A stretch of 64,000 nucleotides of DNA. It comes from RYN-230 sp963720645 (GTDB lineage: Bacteria > Actinomycetota > Actinomycetes > Streptosporangiales > Streptosporangiaceae). Location: positions 248,001-312,000 of the forward strand of contig CAVRFX010000019.1 in NCBI GenBank assembly GCA_963720645.1. Reading direction: 5' to 3'. Position 1 is the stretch's first letter. Each line of letters starts with the position of its first letter. Under the pieces are notes generated by a model. The model was not told where the DNA came from. It worked only from the letters and a program-made list of their open reading frames with translations, and did not search any database. The position numbers were made by a program, and so were the translations under genes. Of this stretch, positions 16,800 to 26,249 are shown piece after piece.

Positions 16800-18113
16800 T
16801 CATCCGTTAGGGGAGCGGGGTTTCATGCCGAATAGGAGCCGGGTGGGGCGGAACCGCCGGATCAGTGTCTCGTACAGCCCGAGGGTCGCGGCGAAGGACA
16901 CGATGACCAGCGCGGCGTACTTCCCGGCGACCGGCGCATGCCAGCGGACGATGAGCCATGCAGCCGCCACGATAACCGGCTCGTGCAGCAGGTAGAAGGG
17001 CAGCACAGCCTCGTTCACATACCGGGCCGCGCGGCCGGCCAGCCGGCTACCGGCCACGCCCGCCCTGCCCTTGGCGGTGCCCGGGCCGGGGTGAGGCCGC
17101 GCGGCCGCTGACCCGGCGAACCCCATGATTGCCACGATCCACGCCCAGCCGGCCAGGCCCTGCAGCGCGCTCCAGCCCGGCGGGACCCCGCTGAGCCCGG
17201 CGCCCGATCCGGTCAGGGCACCCGCCCATGCCACCAGTGCCCCGGTCGCCGTGCAGGCAACTGCCAGGGCCGGCCAGCGGGAGCGCCGCAGCGCCGCCTC
17301 CACCCGCGGGTCGGAGGCGATCAGGAACCCGTACAGGAACGGGAACACATATGCCGCGCGTTCCCAGCCTCCGGTGTTGACATCGGGGCCGAACACTGCC
17401 TCGGTCACCATCATGGGGACCGCGGCTGCCAGCACCACGACGCCACCATGGCGCTCGGCGAAACCAGCCAGCCGCCCGGTGACTTGCATCCCCCGCGGGC
17501 CCCGCAGGTAGGCAAACAGCGGCAGCAGCGCGACCGAGAAAACCAGCAGGACGTACAGGAACCACAGGTGCGCGGGGTCGAAGCTGACACCGCCCGAGGT
17601 CCACGACCCGCGTGGCAGCAGCCCCCGCGCGATGGCTGGGACGTTGACGAAGCTGAGCCAAAACCGCCAGTACGGCTGGTGAAAGGCTGGCTGGCCCAGC
17701 CGTGCCAGGTAGAACATCGGTGGCACCAGCAGCACCAGGCCGACCGCGAACGGGATCCCCAGCCGGGCCAGCCGCTCCCGGGCGAACGCCGCCGCCGGGC
17801 GGGTCCGCACCGCATAGCGCGCACCCATCCCTGACACCAGGAACAGCAGCGGCATTCCCCACAACGACCCCCACAGCAAGAAGACGGTGAACCCGGCGTC
17901 AGGCCGCGGATCCTTCACAAACCACGAAGCGCCCGAGGCGAACACGACGGCGGAATGGAAGACCACCAGCCCGGCCACTACGAAGGCACGCATGACATCG
18001 AACTCCGGGCGCCGGGCCGGCCGCGACGGCTGCAACGGGCGGCCGGCGGCGGCGGGACCTGCGGTGACCGCTGCCATCACAGGCCCGCCAGACTGAGATC
18101 CTCTGCCGGTCAT
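16800..18113 (-). CDS. Acyltransferase 3 family membrane protein
   Basis: About 437 residues with roughly ten transmembrane segments. The start of the conserved domain reads RRPEFDVMRAFVVAGLVVFH, containing the family's R/H pair (H in helix 1), and the C-terminal VNEAVLPFYLLHEPVIV is the conserved late block. Such enzymes O-acylate sugars, antibiotics or lipids at the membrane. The ATG at 18113 or 18077 could be the start; neither has a strong ribosome site. The same frame is open to 18926 over unrelated debris. Confidence 0.8.
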   Translation of the reverse strand: MTGRGSQSGGPVMAAVTAGPAAAGRPLQPSRPARRPEFDVMRAFVVAGLVVFHSAVVFASGASWFVKDPRPDAGFTVFLLWGSLWGMPLLFLVSGMGARYAVRTRPAAAFARERLARLGIPFAVGLVLLVPPMFYLARLGQPAFHQPYWRFWLSFVNVPAIARGLLPRGSWTSGGVSFDPAHLWFLYVLLVFSVALLPLFAYLRGPRGMQVTGRLAGFAERHGGVVVLAAAVPMMVTEAVFGPDVNTGGWERAAYVFPFLYGFLIASDPRVEAALRRSRWPALAVACTATGALVAWAGALTGSGAGLSGVPPGWSALQGLAGWAWIVAIMGFAGSAAARPHPGPGTAKGRAGVAGSRLAGRAARYVNEAVLPFYLLHEPVIVAAAWLIVRWHAPVAGKYAALVIVSFAATLGLYETLIRRFRPTRLLFGMKPRSPNG

Positions 18114-18215
18114 GGCCGATGAGATCCAGGCCCGATCAGGCGACCGGGCCGCATCTGGCGTTCGGCAATTGCTGGGGAGATCGGTCATTGGAGGTTCTCT
18201 TCTCATGCTCGGCTT

Positions 18216-18651
18216 TAGGCTGGTTTGCCGGGCGTGGACCCAGCGGCGGAAGACGTCGGTTTTTTCCTGCGCGGCCACGATCCATCCCCAGGCTGGGGCC
18301 CAGGCGAGCAGGAACGGACCGGCAGGCCGACGGCCCGGCCGGCGACCAGCAGCACCTTGCGGGTCTGCCGGGCCGTCAGCGGTCCTGCCGCGTGGTTGGT
18401 CAGCGCCTTGGTGACGCCGAACGCGATGATGAAGCTGAGCACCGCCAGGTAGCCGGACAGGTGGAACACCCGGGTCCCGACCAGGCTGGTAGTGGCCCGC
18501 TCCAGGCCGACCATGCCGTCGGCGAAGACGTTCACCACCAGCACCAGCACCAGCACCAGCAGCGTGGACTGCGGCCAGTTCGCGCGCAACCCCAGCCGCA
18601 CGGGCCGGGCGGCGGCTGGTCGCGGCTGATCCGGGCCGATAGCCATGATGA
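18216..18651 (-). pseudogene. MFS transporter N-terminal fragment
   Basis: Minus-strand frames read NWPQSTLLVLVLVLVVNVFADGMVGLE, TSLVGTRVFHLSGYLAVLS and FGVTKALTNHAAGPLTARQT: the first two to three helices of an MFS transporter including the loop 2-3 region. After AGRAVGLP the frame must shift to read FLLAWAPAWGWIVAA. The remaining nine or so helices are absent. Decayed transporter. Confidence 0.65.
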
Positions 18652-18759
18652 GCCTCCCCCGCTCGCCTTCCGGCTTGCCGCCCATCGTGGGCCAGGGGGT
18701 TTGCAGGGACATTGCAACCGGCTGCCCCAGATCGCCGGACTCGTGGCCGCGGCCCCTGG

Positions 18760-19087
18760 CCAGGGGCCGTCGCAGGGCATGGTGCCGGCCGCCAGCCGGC
18801 CGATGATGGCCTCGGCGTGCTGGCTGACGTCGGCGTGGGACCACAGGCCAGACGCGAACTGCATGGACTGGCGGTCGCGGCGGCCGAACAGCGGCTTGAT
18901 GTGCTGCTCGAACCGGACCGGCCCACCAGCGGTGCTGAGCAGGGCCTGCCCGGGGTCGCTGCCGGTGAAGTTGCCCCGGGCGGGTGCGCCGAAGGAGGTC
19001 CACAGGGTGATCAGGCAGGCGACCCCGGCCAGCCAAGTGAGCAGGGTCAGCCAGCGGTGTGGACCGTACCCGCTTCGGTGGACACCC
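18760..19087 (-). pseudogene. Membrane-anchored hypothetical protein, cut by the IS1380-type element
   Basis: A minus-strand frame reads through from the element edge: RWLTLLTWLAGVACLITLW (membrane segment), then VRFEQHIKPLFGRRDRQSMQ and FASGLWSHADVSQHAEAI with AAGTMPCDGPWPG. The last two blocks look like a conserved soluble domain I cannot name. No start codon lies inside the fragment, and the frame degrades after PWPG. The inverted repeat at 19088 abuts it directly, so the insertion, or a deletion next to it, removed the 5' end. Confidence 0.5.
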
Positions 19088-19215
19088 GGCTTAGCCTTGA
19101 TCCACCGTGTAAATGAGTGTCCATCCGGGCGCGTCGACGCGAAAGGCGCCCTCTGAGCTGGGACGATGGGAGTTCCTTACGCTTCCGCCGTCAAGCTGGA
19201 GAGGACACCTCGCAG

Positions 19216-21843
19216 GTGCGTTGCGACGTGATGTCGCTCGTTGTGAGTGAATGCGCCGAAGGAGGTCGCTGATGGCGATGGCGTTATTCCAGGTCAGTGC
19301 CTGAGGCCTGTCCCCGCCCCGGCATGCGCGGCCGAGTCCTGCCCGGCCGGGTGTGAAGCCCGGGGGAAAGCCCGAGGGGTCCCGTTCCGTCTGGGAGCCA
19401 CAGGCGAGGGGAATGGCCGGGAGGGGCGAACGCCAGTGAACCCTTGCTGATGCCTCGTGAGAGAGACATCCCGGGACGGGTTGTGACACCGGGGTGACAG
19501 GGACCGGCCGTTGCAAGGCGGCAGGCGGCGGGCGCGGGATGCACACGTGCCCGTGAGGCACCGCCGTCCCCGGGGTATAGAGGGCGCCCGGACCCGGTCG
19601 CGTCTCACACGTGCGGAACATGGAAACCCCGCTCGGGTCCGCGCCGCCTCCGGCGGCGCGGTAGGCCGATCGCAAGAGGGGCGGAAGCCCCGGGCGGGAC
19701 AGGATGCCCAAGAAGCGAATGCCGGCGGCCGGAAGGCAGCGGGAAATCCGCGCCGTCCTTCCCGGCTCTCCCGCCGGGGGCGCGGCATAACCGGCCGGAT
19801 ACCGGGCCTGGTGCCCGGGCGCGAAAGCGCGCTGACATGAGGCAGGTGAGCTGTTGAGGCGATGCGGTCGTGATCACCGGAACCGAAGGGCAAGTTAGAC
19901 GCGATGACGGGTTACAGCTTCACCACCCCGGTATGGGAGGGCGGCCGCTGGGGCGTCCCCGCCATCACCGGGGTGAAGGCCGCCCCCAGAGCGAACGGAC
20001 CGGAGGACCCGCCCCGCGACGTTCCCGTGCAGTGGGACAAGGTCCGCTGGCGGGAGCAGGAGGAGCAGGTACGGCGACTGCGGCAGCGGATCTTCAAGGC
20101 GTCCCAGGAGCAGGACTGGCCGAAGGTCAGGAACCTGCAGAAGCTGATGCTGCGGAGCCGGGCCAACACGCTGGTCAGCGTGCGGCAGGTGACGCAGCGC
20201 AATGCCGGGCGCAGGACCGCAGGGGTTGACGGGGAGGTCGCGCTGACCTCCGAGGCCAGGACGGCGGTGGCGGAGCGAGTGCACCAGTCCATCACGTCGT
20301 GGCAGCCCCGCGCGGTCAGGCGCGTTTACATTCCGAAGGCATCAAACCGTGCGAAGCTGAGGCCGCTCGGGATTCCCGTGCTCGTGGACCGCTGCCACCA
20401 GGCACGGGTCCGCAACGCGCTGGAGCCTGAGTGGGAGGCCCGGTTCGAGCCCGCATCCTACGGGTTCCGGCCGGGCCGCGGCTGCCATGACGCGATCGGC
20501 GCGATCTACAACGTGTGCGCGGGGCCAGCGGCCAAGCGCACGTGGGCACTGGACGCAGACTTGGCGGCGGCGTTCGACCGCATCGACCACTCCTTCCTTC
20601 TCGGCCAGCTGGGATCGTTCCCCGCCAGGGACATGATCTCCGGGTGGCTGAAGGCCGGGGTGTTCGAGGCAGGCAAGGGCTTCACGCCGACCGAGGGGGG
20701 CACTCCACAGGGCGGCGTGATCAGTCCGTGCCTCTTGAACGTCGCACTGCACGGGCTGGAGGAGGCCGCAGGGGTCCGCCGCAAGACATCCGGCGTTCAC
20801 GCCGGGGAGACCGTGGCGGGCTCGCCGGTTGCGATCAGGTACGCCGACGACGTGACCGTGCTCTGCCACAGCCAGCGGCAGGCCGAGCAGGTCAGGGCGC
20901 GGCTCGCGGAATGGCTGGCACCCCGGGGCCTGGCCTTCAACGAGGAGAAGACGAGAATCGTCCGCCTCGAAGACGGCTTCGACTTCCTCGGGTTCAACGT
21001 CCGCCGCTACCGCCGCAAGCTGCTGATCAAGCCGTCCAAGGCGGCCGTCACGAGGCTCCGGGAACGGCTCGCGGCCGAGACGCGCACCCTGCGCGGCGGC
21101 AACGCGATGGCGATCATCGCCAGGCTCAACCCCGTCATCCGGGGATGGACGGCCTACTACCGGCCGGTGGTTTCATCGGAGATCTTCAGCGCACTGGACT
21201 CCTATACGTGGAGTCTGCTCTACAAGTGGGCACGATGGCGCCACCCGAACAAGCCGGTGCGCTGGGTCGTCACCCGGTACTTCGGCAAGTTCAGCAAGTT
21301 CAGGAATGACCACTGGGTATTCGGCGACCGTGACAGCAGCGCCCACCTGGTCAAGTTCTCCTGGACCCGCATCGAGCGGCACATCCCGGTCAAGGGCGCG
21401 GCATCTCCAGACGATCCCGCCCTGTCCGGCTACTGGGCCGAACGGCGGAAGAAGGTCAGGCCCCCGCTGGACGCATACAACCTGCGCCTGCTCTCCAGGC
21501 AGGACGGGCAGTGCCCGCTATGCGGAGACCCCCTGCTGTCCGCCGAGCAGCCGCCCCAGTCTCCCGGCGAATGGGAGCAGTGGTGGCTGCACGTCACCCG
21601 CAGGGCGATAGCCGCCAGCTACCTCGTCCACCACGGGTGGCCACGCCCGCCGCACGATGACTCAACCCGCCTCGTCCACGCATCCTGCCAGCGCGGGCTC
21701 AGCGCCCGCCAGCGCAGGAACCCGGAACCACAGCTTCAATCCTGAAACGCCCTGGCGGCTTGCTTGAGCCGTGTGCCGGGACGACTGGCACGCACGGTTC
21801 TGAGGGGGCCCCGGCTGCGGAAACGCACCGGGGCTACCCGGCA
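19216..21843 (+). mobile_element. Group II intron with intron-encoded protein
   Basis: The 5' end is placed at GTGCG (19216-19220), the conserved group II start. The 3' part holds domain V (GAGCCGTGTGCCGGG from 21766, pairing with CACGCACGGTTCTGAGGGG) and a domain VI hairpin (CCCCGGCTGCGG/CCGGGG), ending near CTACCCGGCAT at about 21843. The reverse transcriptase lies inside with about 690 nt of ribozyme upstream, the normal bacterial arrangement. It sits between the left repeat of the IS1380-type element and its transposase. The exact 3' boundary is uncertain by a few bases. Confidence 0.8.
19904..21745 (+). CDS. ltrA: Group II intron reverse transcriptase/maturase
   Basis: 613 residues. RT blocks are complete: KLRPLGIPVLVDRCHQ (RT2), YGFRPGRGCHDAI (RT2a/3), WALDADLAAAFDRIDHSF (RT3), TPQGGVISPCLLNVALHGLE (RT4), RYADDVTVLCHS with the catalytic YADD (RT5), and GFDFLGFNVRRY (RT6/7). 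The maturase X domain follows (IRGWTAYYRPVVSSEIFSAL). A C-terminal CPLCGDPLLS...LVHASCQRG looks like a Cys/His HNH-type endonuclease domain, though the central HH motif of canonical members is not clear. Active sites look intact, so the intron may be mobile and splicing-competent. Confidence 0.92.
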   Translation: MTGYSFTTPVWEGGRWGVPAITGVKAAPRANGPEDPPRDVPVQWDKVRWREQEEQVRRLRQRIFKASQEQDWPKVRNLQKLMLRSRANTLVSVRQVTQRNAGRRTAGVDGEVALTSEARTAVAERVHQSITSWQPRAVRRVYIPKASNRAKLRPLGIPVLVDRCHQARVRNALEPEWEARFEPASYGFRPGRGCHDAIGAIYNVCAGPAAKRTWALDADLAAAFDRIDHSFLLGQLGSFPARDMISGWLKAGVFEAGKGFTPTEGGTPQGGVISPCLLNVALHGLEEAAGVRRKTSGVHAGETVAGSPVAIRYADDVTVLCHSQRQAEQVRARLAEWLAPRGLAFNEEKTRIVRLEDGFDFLGFNVRRYRRKLLIKPSKAAVTRLRERLAAETRTLRGGNAMAIIARLNPVIRGWTAYYRPVVSSEIFSALDSYTWSLLYKWARWRHPNKPVRWVVTRYFGKFSKFRNDHWVFGDRDSSAHLVKFSWTRIERHIPVKGAASPDDPALSGYWAERRKKVRPPLDAYNLRLLSRQDGQCPLCGDPLLSAEQPPQSPGEWEQWWLHVTRRAIAASYLVHHGWPRPPHDDSTRLVHASCQRGLSARQRRNPEPQLQS

Positions 21844-21846
21844 TTG

Positions 21847-23242
21847 TTGCATGAGCTGGCGAAGATCCACGCGACGTTTGATGACCCGAATCTCGTGTCG
21901 CGGGCGGGTCTGGTCCCGGTGATGGCCCTGGCGCAGCGGGCAGGCCTCGCGGGCCTGGTGGCAGAGCATGTCCGGATCGCGGCACAGGTGCGGTGTGAAC
22001 GCGCACCTAAAGGTCGCGTGCCTGGCCGCCGGGATGGTCGCCGGGGCGGACAGCATCGATGACATGGCCCTGCTGCGGCACGGCGCGATGCCGGCGCTGT
22101 TCGGCGGGATCCGGGCCCCGTCCACGCTCGGGTCGTTCCTCCGGTCCTTCAGCTGGGGGAACGTGCTGCAGCTGCAGAAGGTCCACCGGCAGTTCCTGGC
22201 GGAGCTGGCCCGCCGCGCACCGCTGCTGCCCAGCGCGGACGTGCTCGCGTTCATTGACATCGACTCGCAGCAGAAGCGGGTCTACGGGCACGCGAAGCAG
22301 GGCGCAGCGTTCGGGTTCACCAAGATCCAGGGCAAGGGCCTGCTGGTCCGCGGCCTGAACGTGCTGGCCAGGACAATCTGCACGCCGCTGGCCGCCCCGG
22401 TGATCGCCGGCACCCGGCTGCGCGGCGGGAACGCCTCCTCCGCCCGCGGCGCCGCATCAATGATCACCGAAGCGGCGGCTACCGCCCGCGCCGCCGGGTG
22501 CACCGGAACGCTGATCGTGCGGATGGACTCGGCGTTCTACGGCTCCCCGGCCGTCCAGGCCGCCCGCCGCGCCGGGGCACATTTCTCCGTCACCGTGCGC
22601 ACCGACCCCAAGGTCCGGGCCGCGATCGCCGCTATCGGGGAAGACGCCTGGACACCCATCCGCTATCCCCGCGCCATCTGGGATGACCAGCTGGGCCGCT
22701 GGGTCTCCGATGCGCAGGCCGCCGAGGTTGAGTACACGGCCTTCGGCTCGAAGAAAGGGCAGGCCATCACCGGCCGGCTGATCGTCCGCCGCGTCCGCGA
22801 CCTCAACACCCCGGGCGCTGCCGGGCAGGGCGAGCTGTTCACCGCCTGGCGCTACCACGCCGTCTTCACCGACTCCCCGTTCGTGATGCTCCAGGCCAAG
22901 GAGCACCACCGCGGCCACGCCCAGGCCGGGCAGGTCTTCGCCGACTGGACCGACGGCCCCCTCGCGCACCCGCCCTCAGGCTCCTTCCCCGCGAACGCCG
23001 CCTGGCTCGCGCTCGCTGCCATCAGCTGCAACCTGCTGCGCGCCGCCGGAACCCTGGCCAGCCTCACCTGCGCCAAAGCCCGCGGCGCCACCCTGCGCCG
23101 CGACCTCATCCACGTCGCCGCCCGCACCGCCCGCCACGGCCGCGGCCACCTCACCCTGCACCTGCCAGACAGCTGGCACCGCGAGCACGAATGGATGAAC
23201 CTGTTCGAGGCCGCTTGCGGGCCACCCTCCGCCGCGGCCTGA
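21847..23242 (+). pseudogene. IS1380-family transposase, one frameshift near its start
   Basis: The N-terminus reads LHELAKIHATFDDPNLVSRA and GLVPVMALAQRAGLAGLVAE in one frame. After HVRIAAQV the frame must shift near 21990 to GVNAHLKVACLAAGMVAGAD, and it then runs open to 23242. DDE landmarks are present: LAFIDIDSQQ, LIVRMDSAFY and the C-terminal HEWMNLFEAA. Apart from the 1-nt shift the enzyme is complete (about 460 residues). The intron lies directly upstream, so expression would depend on splicing or an internal TTG start. Confidence 0.8.
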
Positions 23243-23441
23243 CCAGCCCAGACCCGGTCACCACACCCCGCAGGCCCTACGGCCGCCAGTCCCTGCCACC
23301 AAAGCGAACCCAGGACACACCGCAGAAGGGTGAGCGGACAGCCAGACACGCCCGCGTCGGCCCCAAGATCACACCCGGCCGGCCGCTCCGCCTGAAGCAA
23401 CCGCCCCCATTTACGCGGTGGATCGAGGCTAAGCCAGCTGT

Positions 23442-23849
23442 CTATGACGGTGGCTCGGCGAACAACTCGAGTTGAATGTTGTCCGGGTCGCGGAAGACGA
23501 GCACGGCGGCACCTGGTACGGAGTTCGCCGCCGTGACCGGGGAATGGACGACGGCGGCGTCTGTCATCCGCGCCGCCCAGGCGTCAAGTTCCTCGCGGTC
23601 CGCGACGGCGAACGCCAGGTGATCCAGGCCGGCGCGCGTCTCGTCGAACGCCTCCTGGCTGCCATTCCGGTGCTGGGTGAGCCCCAGGCGGACTTGCAGG
23701 CCGTCGTGCCGGAGAAACACCTTACGGCGTGCCCCGTCAGGCGCCGTGAACTCGCCCGCGCGGCGGAAGCCGAGCACTTCCCCATACCAAGCCGCACTCG
23801 CGTCAACGTCACGAACCGTCAGCCCGAAGTGATGGACGCCCCTGATCAT
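23442..23849 (-). CDS. VOC superfamily (glyoxalase-like) protein
   Basis: 135 residues from ATG 23849. IRGVHHFGLTVRDVDASAAW with YGEVLGF forms the first VOC module, and GLDHLAFAVADREELDAWA plus VFRDPDNIQLELFAEP the second; metal ligands are expected at the His of HHF, the His of DHL and the Glu of LEL. The frame is open to 23981, but the upstream residues are not VOC-like. The stop codon lies 7 bp from the IS1380-type inverted repeat, so the gene just escaped disruption. Confidence 0.8.
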   Translation of the reverse strand: MIRGVHHFGLTVRDVDASAAWYGEVLGFRRAGEFTAPDGARRKVFLRHDGLQVRLGLTQHRNGSQEAFDETRAGLDHLAFAVADREELDAWAARMTDAAVVHSPVTAANSVPGAAVLVFRDPDNIQLELFAEPPS

Positions 23850-24111
23850 GGCCTGCTCACCGTGTCCTTGCCCAGAACAGCCAGCCGCAGGCAGGTCTTG
23901 CGCCACACCAGGTGCCCGGGCACGGCCCGCCTGGGTGCCGTCATCGGTCACCAACCAGATCATCTCACCCAGATGCCGCAAGACACCTCAGGCGCACGCC
24001 ACACGGCTGACCATCTACCACTTGCGGCAGAAGCGCGCGTCTCACGCTGTGAACCCAGCCTCGCAAGTCAATAGACTTCTGCCATCGAGCGCAAGGAGGC
24101 GACGAAGAGGC

Positions 24112-24684
24112 ATGTCGAACACCGGCACCGAAGGCTCCCTTACGACCTCCGAGCGTAGTAAATTCTTGCACGATGACCTACAGGCGGAGTACTACAAGAT
24201 TGCAGATACTGTAGCCAGCTTCGATCAAAGGCTGCTGACTATCAAAGGTTGGGGCGTTACCTTTAGTCTCGCCGCCATCGCCTTGGGTTTTCAGCAGAAC
24301 CACTATGGGCTCTTTCTTGTGGCTGCGGCGAGCGGCGTCGCCTTTTGGCTCATCGAGGGATCAACGAAGCTGCAGCAGATGCGCTACTACCCGCGCATGG
24401 GGGACATCGAGGTAGCAGCGTACGATCTCTATCGTGCTGATATCGAGCATGGCCCGGTATCGTCCCCCCTCATTGACTGGAGTTGGTACACGGCGTGGCC
24501 ACGGCTCCGAGGAGGGCATTCTAAAGGAGATCCACGCGTGCCAAGGCGCTGGGAGGACGTCAATGACAACCCTGGCAAGTCGCCCTTGCTATTCGCTCAC
24601 GTAGCCTTGCCTCATCTCGTCGCCGCTTTTCTGGGAGCATTGCTCTTTTGCCTAGGTCTCGCAGGAGTTTTCGGGCGAATTTAG
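24112..24684 (+). CDS. Small membrane protein with two helix pairs, function unknown
   Basis: 190 residues from ATG 24112 behind AAGGAGG. A soluble N-terminal helix containing ASFDQRLLTIK leads into two adjacent membrane segments (WGVTFSLAAIALGFQ and YGLFLVAAASGVAFWLI). After a cytoplasmic stretch (YYPRMGDIEVAAYDLYRA, polar, Trp-rich) come one or two more membrane segments (HVALPHLVAAFLGALLFCLG). The layout recalls SLATT/S-4TM-type membrane effectors that accompany signalling or conflict systems, but I see no diagnostic motif. The gene is more AT-rich than its surroundings, suggesting recent acquisition. Confidence 0.7.
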   Translation: MSNTGTEGSLTTSERSKFLHDDLQAEYYKIADTVASFDQRLLTIKGWGVTFSLAAIALGFQQNHYGLFLVAAASGVAFWLIEGSTKLQQMRYYPRMGDIEVAAYDLYRADIEHGPVSSPLIDWSWYTAWPRLRGGHSKGDPRVPRRWEDVNDNPGKSPLLFAHVALPHLVAAFLGALLFCLGLAGVFGRI

Positions 24685-24981
24685 CGAGCTCTAATCGCAT
24701 GCTTGTGCAATGCACTCACATCGGCATTATGTGGGTGAGCTTCGCTCACCTGCGCCCTTCGGGCCACATAATGCCTGATCATGCGGGTGATCGAGGCGCA
24801 GTGTTCTAGGTCTTGGCGCCTCACGATCACCCTGCATATCAAGCAGATCCGGATGTTTCCCGGCACGGCCTGGAGGTGATCTGGTGCACCAGGTCGGCCT
24901 GGTGTGCACACCCCGGTTGGTCGCCGCAGCAAAGCGCCTCGCCGCGCCGGGGCGGATGTCGCGCATGCCCTCTTTGTGGGT
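24681..24981 (-). pseudogene. Distal half of a zinc-finger-like gene split by the IS3-type element
   Basis: A minus-strand frame here reads IRICLICRVIVRRQDLEHCA and then ITRMIRHYVARRAQ, a Cys2...His pattern like the TRCQICHHTIACR...HYRQAH block in the fragment on the other side of the IS (26250-26534). The two fragments are colinear once the IS and one GGT duplication are removed, though the best-looking frames differ, so an extra frameshift is likely. Function unknown. Confidence 0.45.
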
Positions 24982-25048
24982 TGAGCTTCCCCCCGTAGCA
25001 CGGACACCCGACCTGAGGTGACCTCCGGTCACCAGGAAGGATGTCCGT

Positions 25049-25339
25049 ATGCCTGCACCACACCCTCTGGAGTTCCGGCAGCGCGCCGTCGAGCTCGCCC
25101 GTCAGGGCACCACGCCAGTCTCCAAGATCGCCAAGGACCTCGGCATCAGCGAATCCTGCCTGCGTAACTGGATGCACCAGGCCGAAGCTGAGGAGAATGG
25201 CGGCGGTGACCGCCTGGGTGGCGGCGAAAAGAAAGAAGTCGCGGAGCTTCGGCGCCGTAACCGGCTGCTGGAGCAGGAGAACGAGATACTGAGGCGGGCG
25301 GCTGCCTATTTCGCGCGGGAGAATGTTCTCCCAAAGTAA
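25049..25339 (+). CDS. IS3 OrfA (transposase helix-turn-helix subunit)
   Basis: 96 residues. A helix-turn-helix (GTTPVSKIAKDLGISESCLR with NWM) is followed by a leucine-zipper-like coiled coil (VAELRRRNRLLEQENEILRR). OrfA binds the element ends and is normally fused to OrfB by programmed -1 frameshifting around 25330-25340. Confidence 0.9.
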   Translation: MPAPHPLEFRQRAVELARQGTTPVSKIAKDLGISESCLRNWMHQAEAEENGGGDRLGGGEKKEVAELRRRNRLLEQENEILRRAAAYFARENVLPK

Positions 25340-26210
25340 TCTTCCCGCTGGTCCATGAGCTTGCCGACGATGGAGTACCAGTCGCGGTGGCCTGCCGGGT
25401 GCTGAACATATCGAGATCAGGATTCTACGACTGGCTCGGCCGCCCCGAGCCGCCGCGGGAACTGCGCAATAAGGAGCTGGTGAAGATAATCCGGGAAATC
25501 CATGCTGAGTCCCGCGGCAGTTACGGATCGCCCCGCGTCCATGCCGAGCTGCGCCTCGGGAAGGACATGCAGGTGAACCGCAAGCGGGTCGAGCGGCTGA
25601 TGCGCGAGGAGGGCCTGCAGGGCATCTACCGGCGCCGGGGCCGCCGTAACCTGGTGAACGCTGCCACGGAGGAGGACCTGGTCCGCCGCCAGTTCACCGC
25701 GGAAGCGCCGGACCGCCTGTGGCTGACCGACATCACCGAGCATGCCGCCGCGGACGGGAAACTATATTGCGCGGCGGTGATGGATGCCTACTCCCGGCGC
25801 ATTATCGGCTGGTCCATAGATAAGCGCCAGGATACCGACCTGGTGGTCAGCGCCCTGGCGATGGCCGTGACCCGCCGGCAGCCGGGAGGCGATTCAACCA
25901 TCCTGCATTCCGACCACGGCGCCCAGTATACTTCCTGGGCGTTAGGGAAAGGCTCCGGGACGCCGGGCTGCTCGGTTCAATGGGCACCGTCGGTGATTGT
26001 TATGGCAATGCGATGATGGAATCGTTCTGGCATACGATGCAGCTGGAACTTCTGGACATCAGGGCATGGGAAAGCCGGGAAGAGCTTGCGAGTGCCATAT
26101 TCGAGTGGATAGAATGCTGGTATAATCCTTACAGGCGCCATTCCGGTATCGGAATGCACAGCCCCGTCACGTTCGAGAACCTCCACCGTCCGCCAGGCCC
26201 CAGCGCCTGA
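25336..26210 (+). pseudogene. IS3 OrfB integrase domain, frameshifted
   Basis: The HTH_21 segment (RGSYGSPRVHAELR) and rve integrase core (RLWLTDITEHAAADGKLY with catalytic Asp; STILHSDHGAQYTSW with second Asp) are read from 25336. At about 25940 a 1-nt deletion moves the frame, and the end (MGTVGDCYGNAMMESFWHTM with catalytic Glu, then YNPYRRHSGIGMHSPVTFE) continues in the frame from 25980. As written, the transposase lacks its catalytic Glu; the lesion may be a sequencing error. Confidence 0.85.
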
Positions 26211-26249
26211 CCCCACACCAGCGGTGTCCGTGCTGCGGGGGGAAGATCA

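Larger units (their letters stand above)
19088..23435 (+). mobile_element. IS1380-family insertion sequence carrying a group II intron
   Basis: Bounded by 28-bp terminal inverted repeats (19088-19115 and 23408-23435) that match at 26 positions: GGCTTAGCCT.GATCCACCG.GTAAATG. Removing the intron (about 2.63 kb) leaves about 1.72 kb, the usual size of IS1380 elements. The transposase lies near the right end on the plus strand. Flanking 4-5 bp (CACCC left, AGCTG right) do not match, so no target duplication remains. The element abuts truncated genes on the left and the 3' end of a VOC gene on the right. Confidence 0.8.
24982..26249 (+). mobile_element. IS3-family insertion sequence with 3-bp target duplication
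   Basis: 1268 bp bounded by 27-bp inverted repeats (24982-25008 and 26223-26249) with two mismatches, beginning TGA.CTTCCCCCCG.AGCACGGACACC. GGT flanks both sides (24979-24981 and 26250-26252), the 3-bp duplication expected for IS3. It encodes overlapping OrfA and OrfB. The intact duplication indicates recent insertion. Confidence 0.9.
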
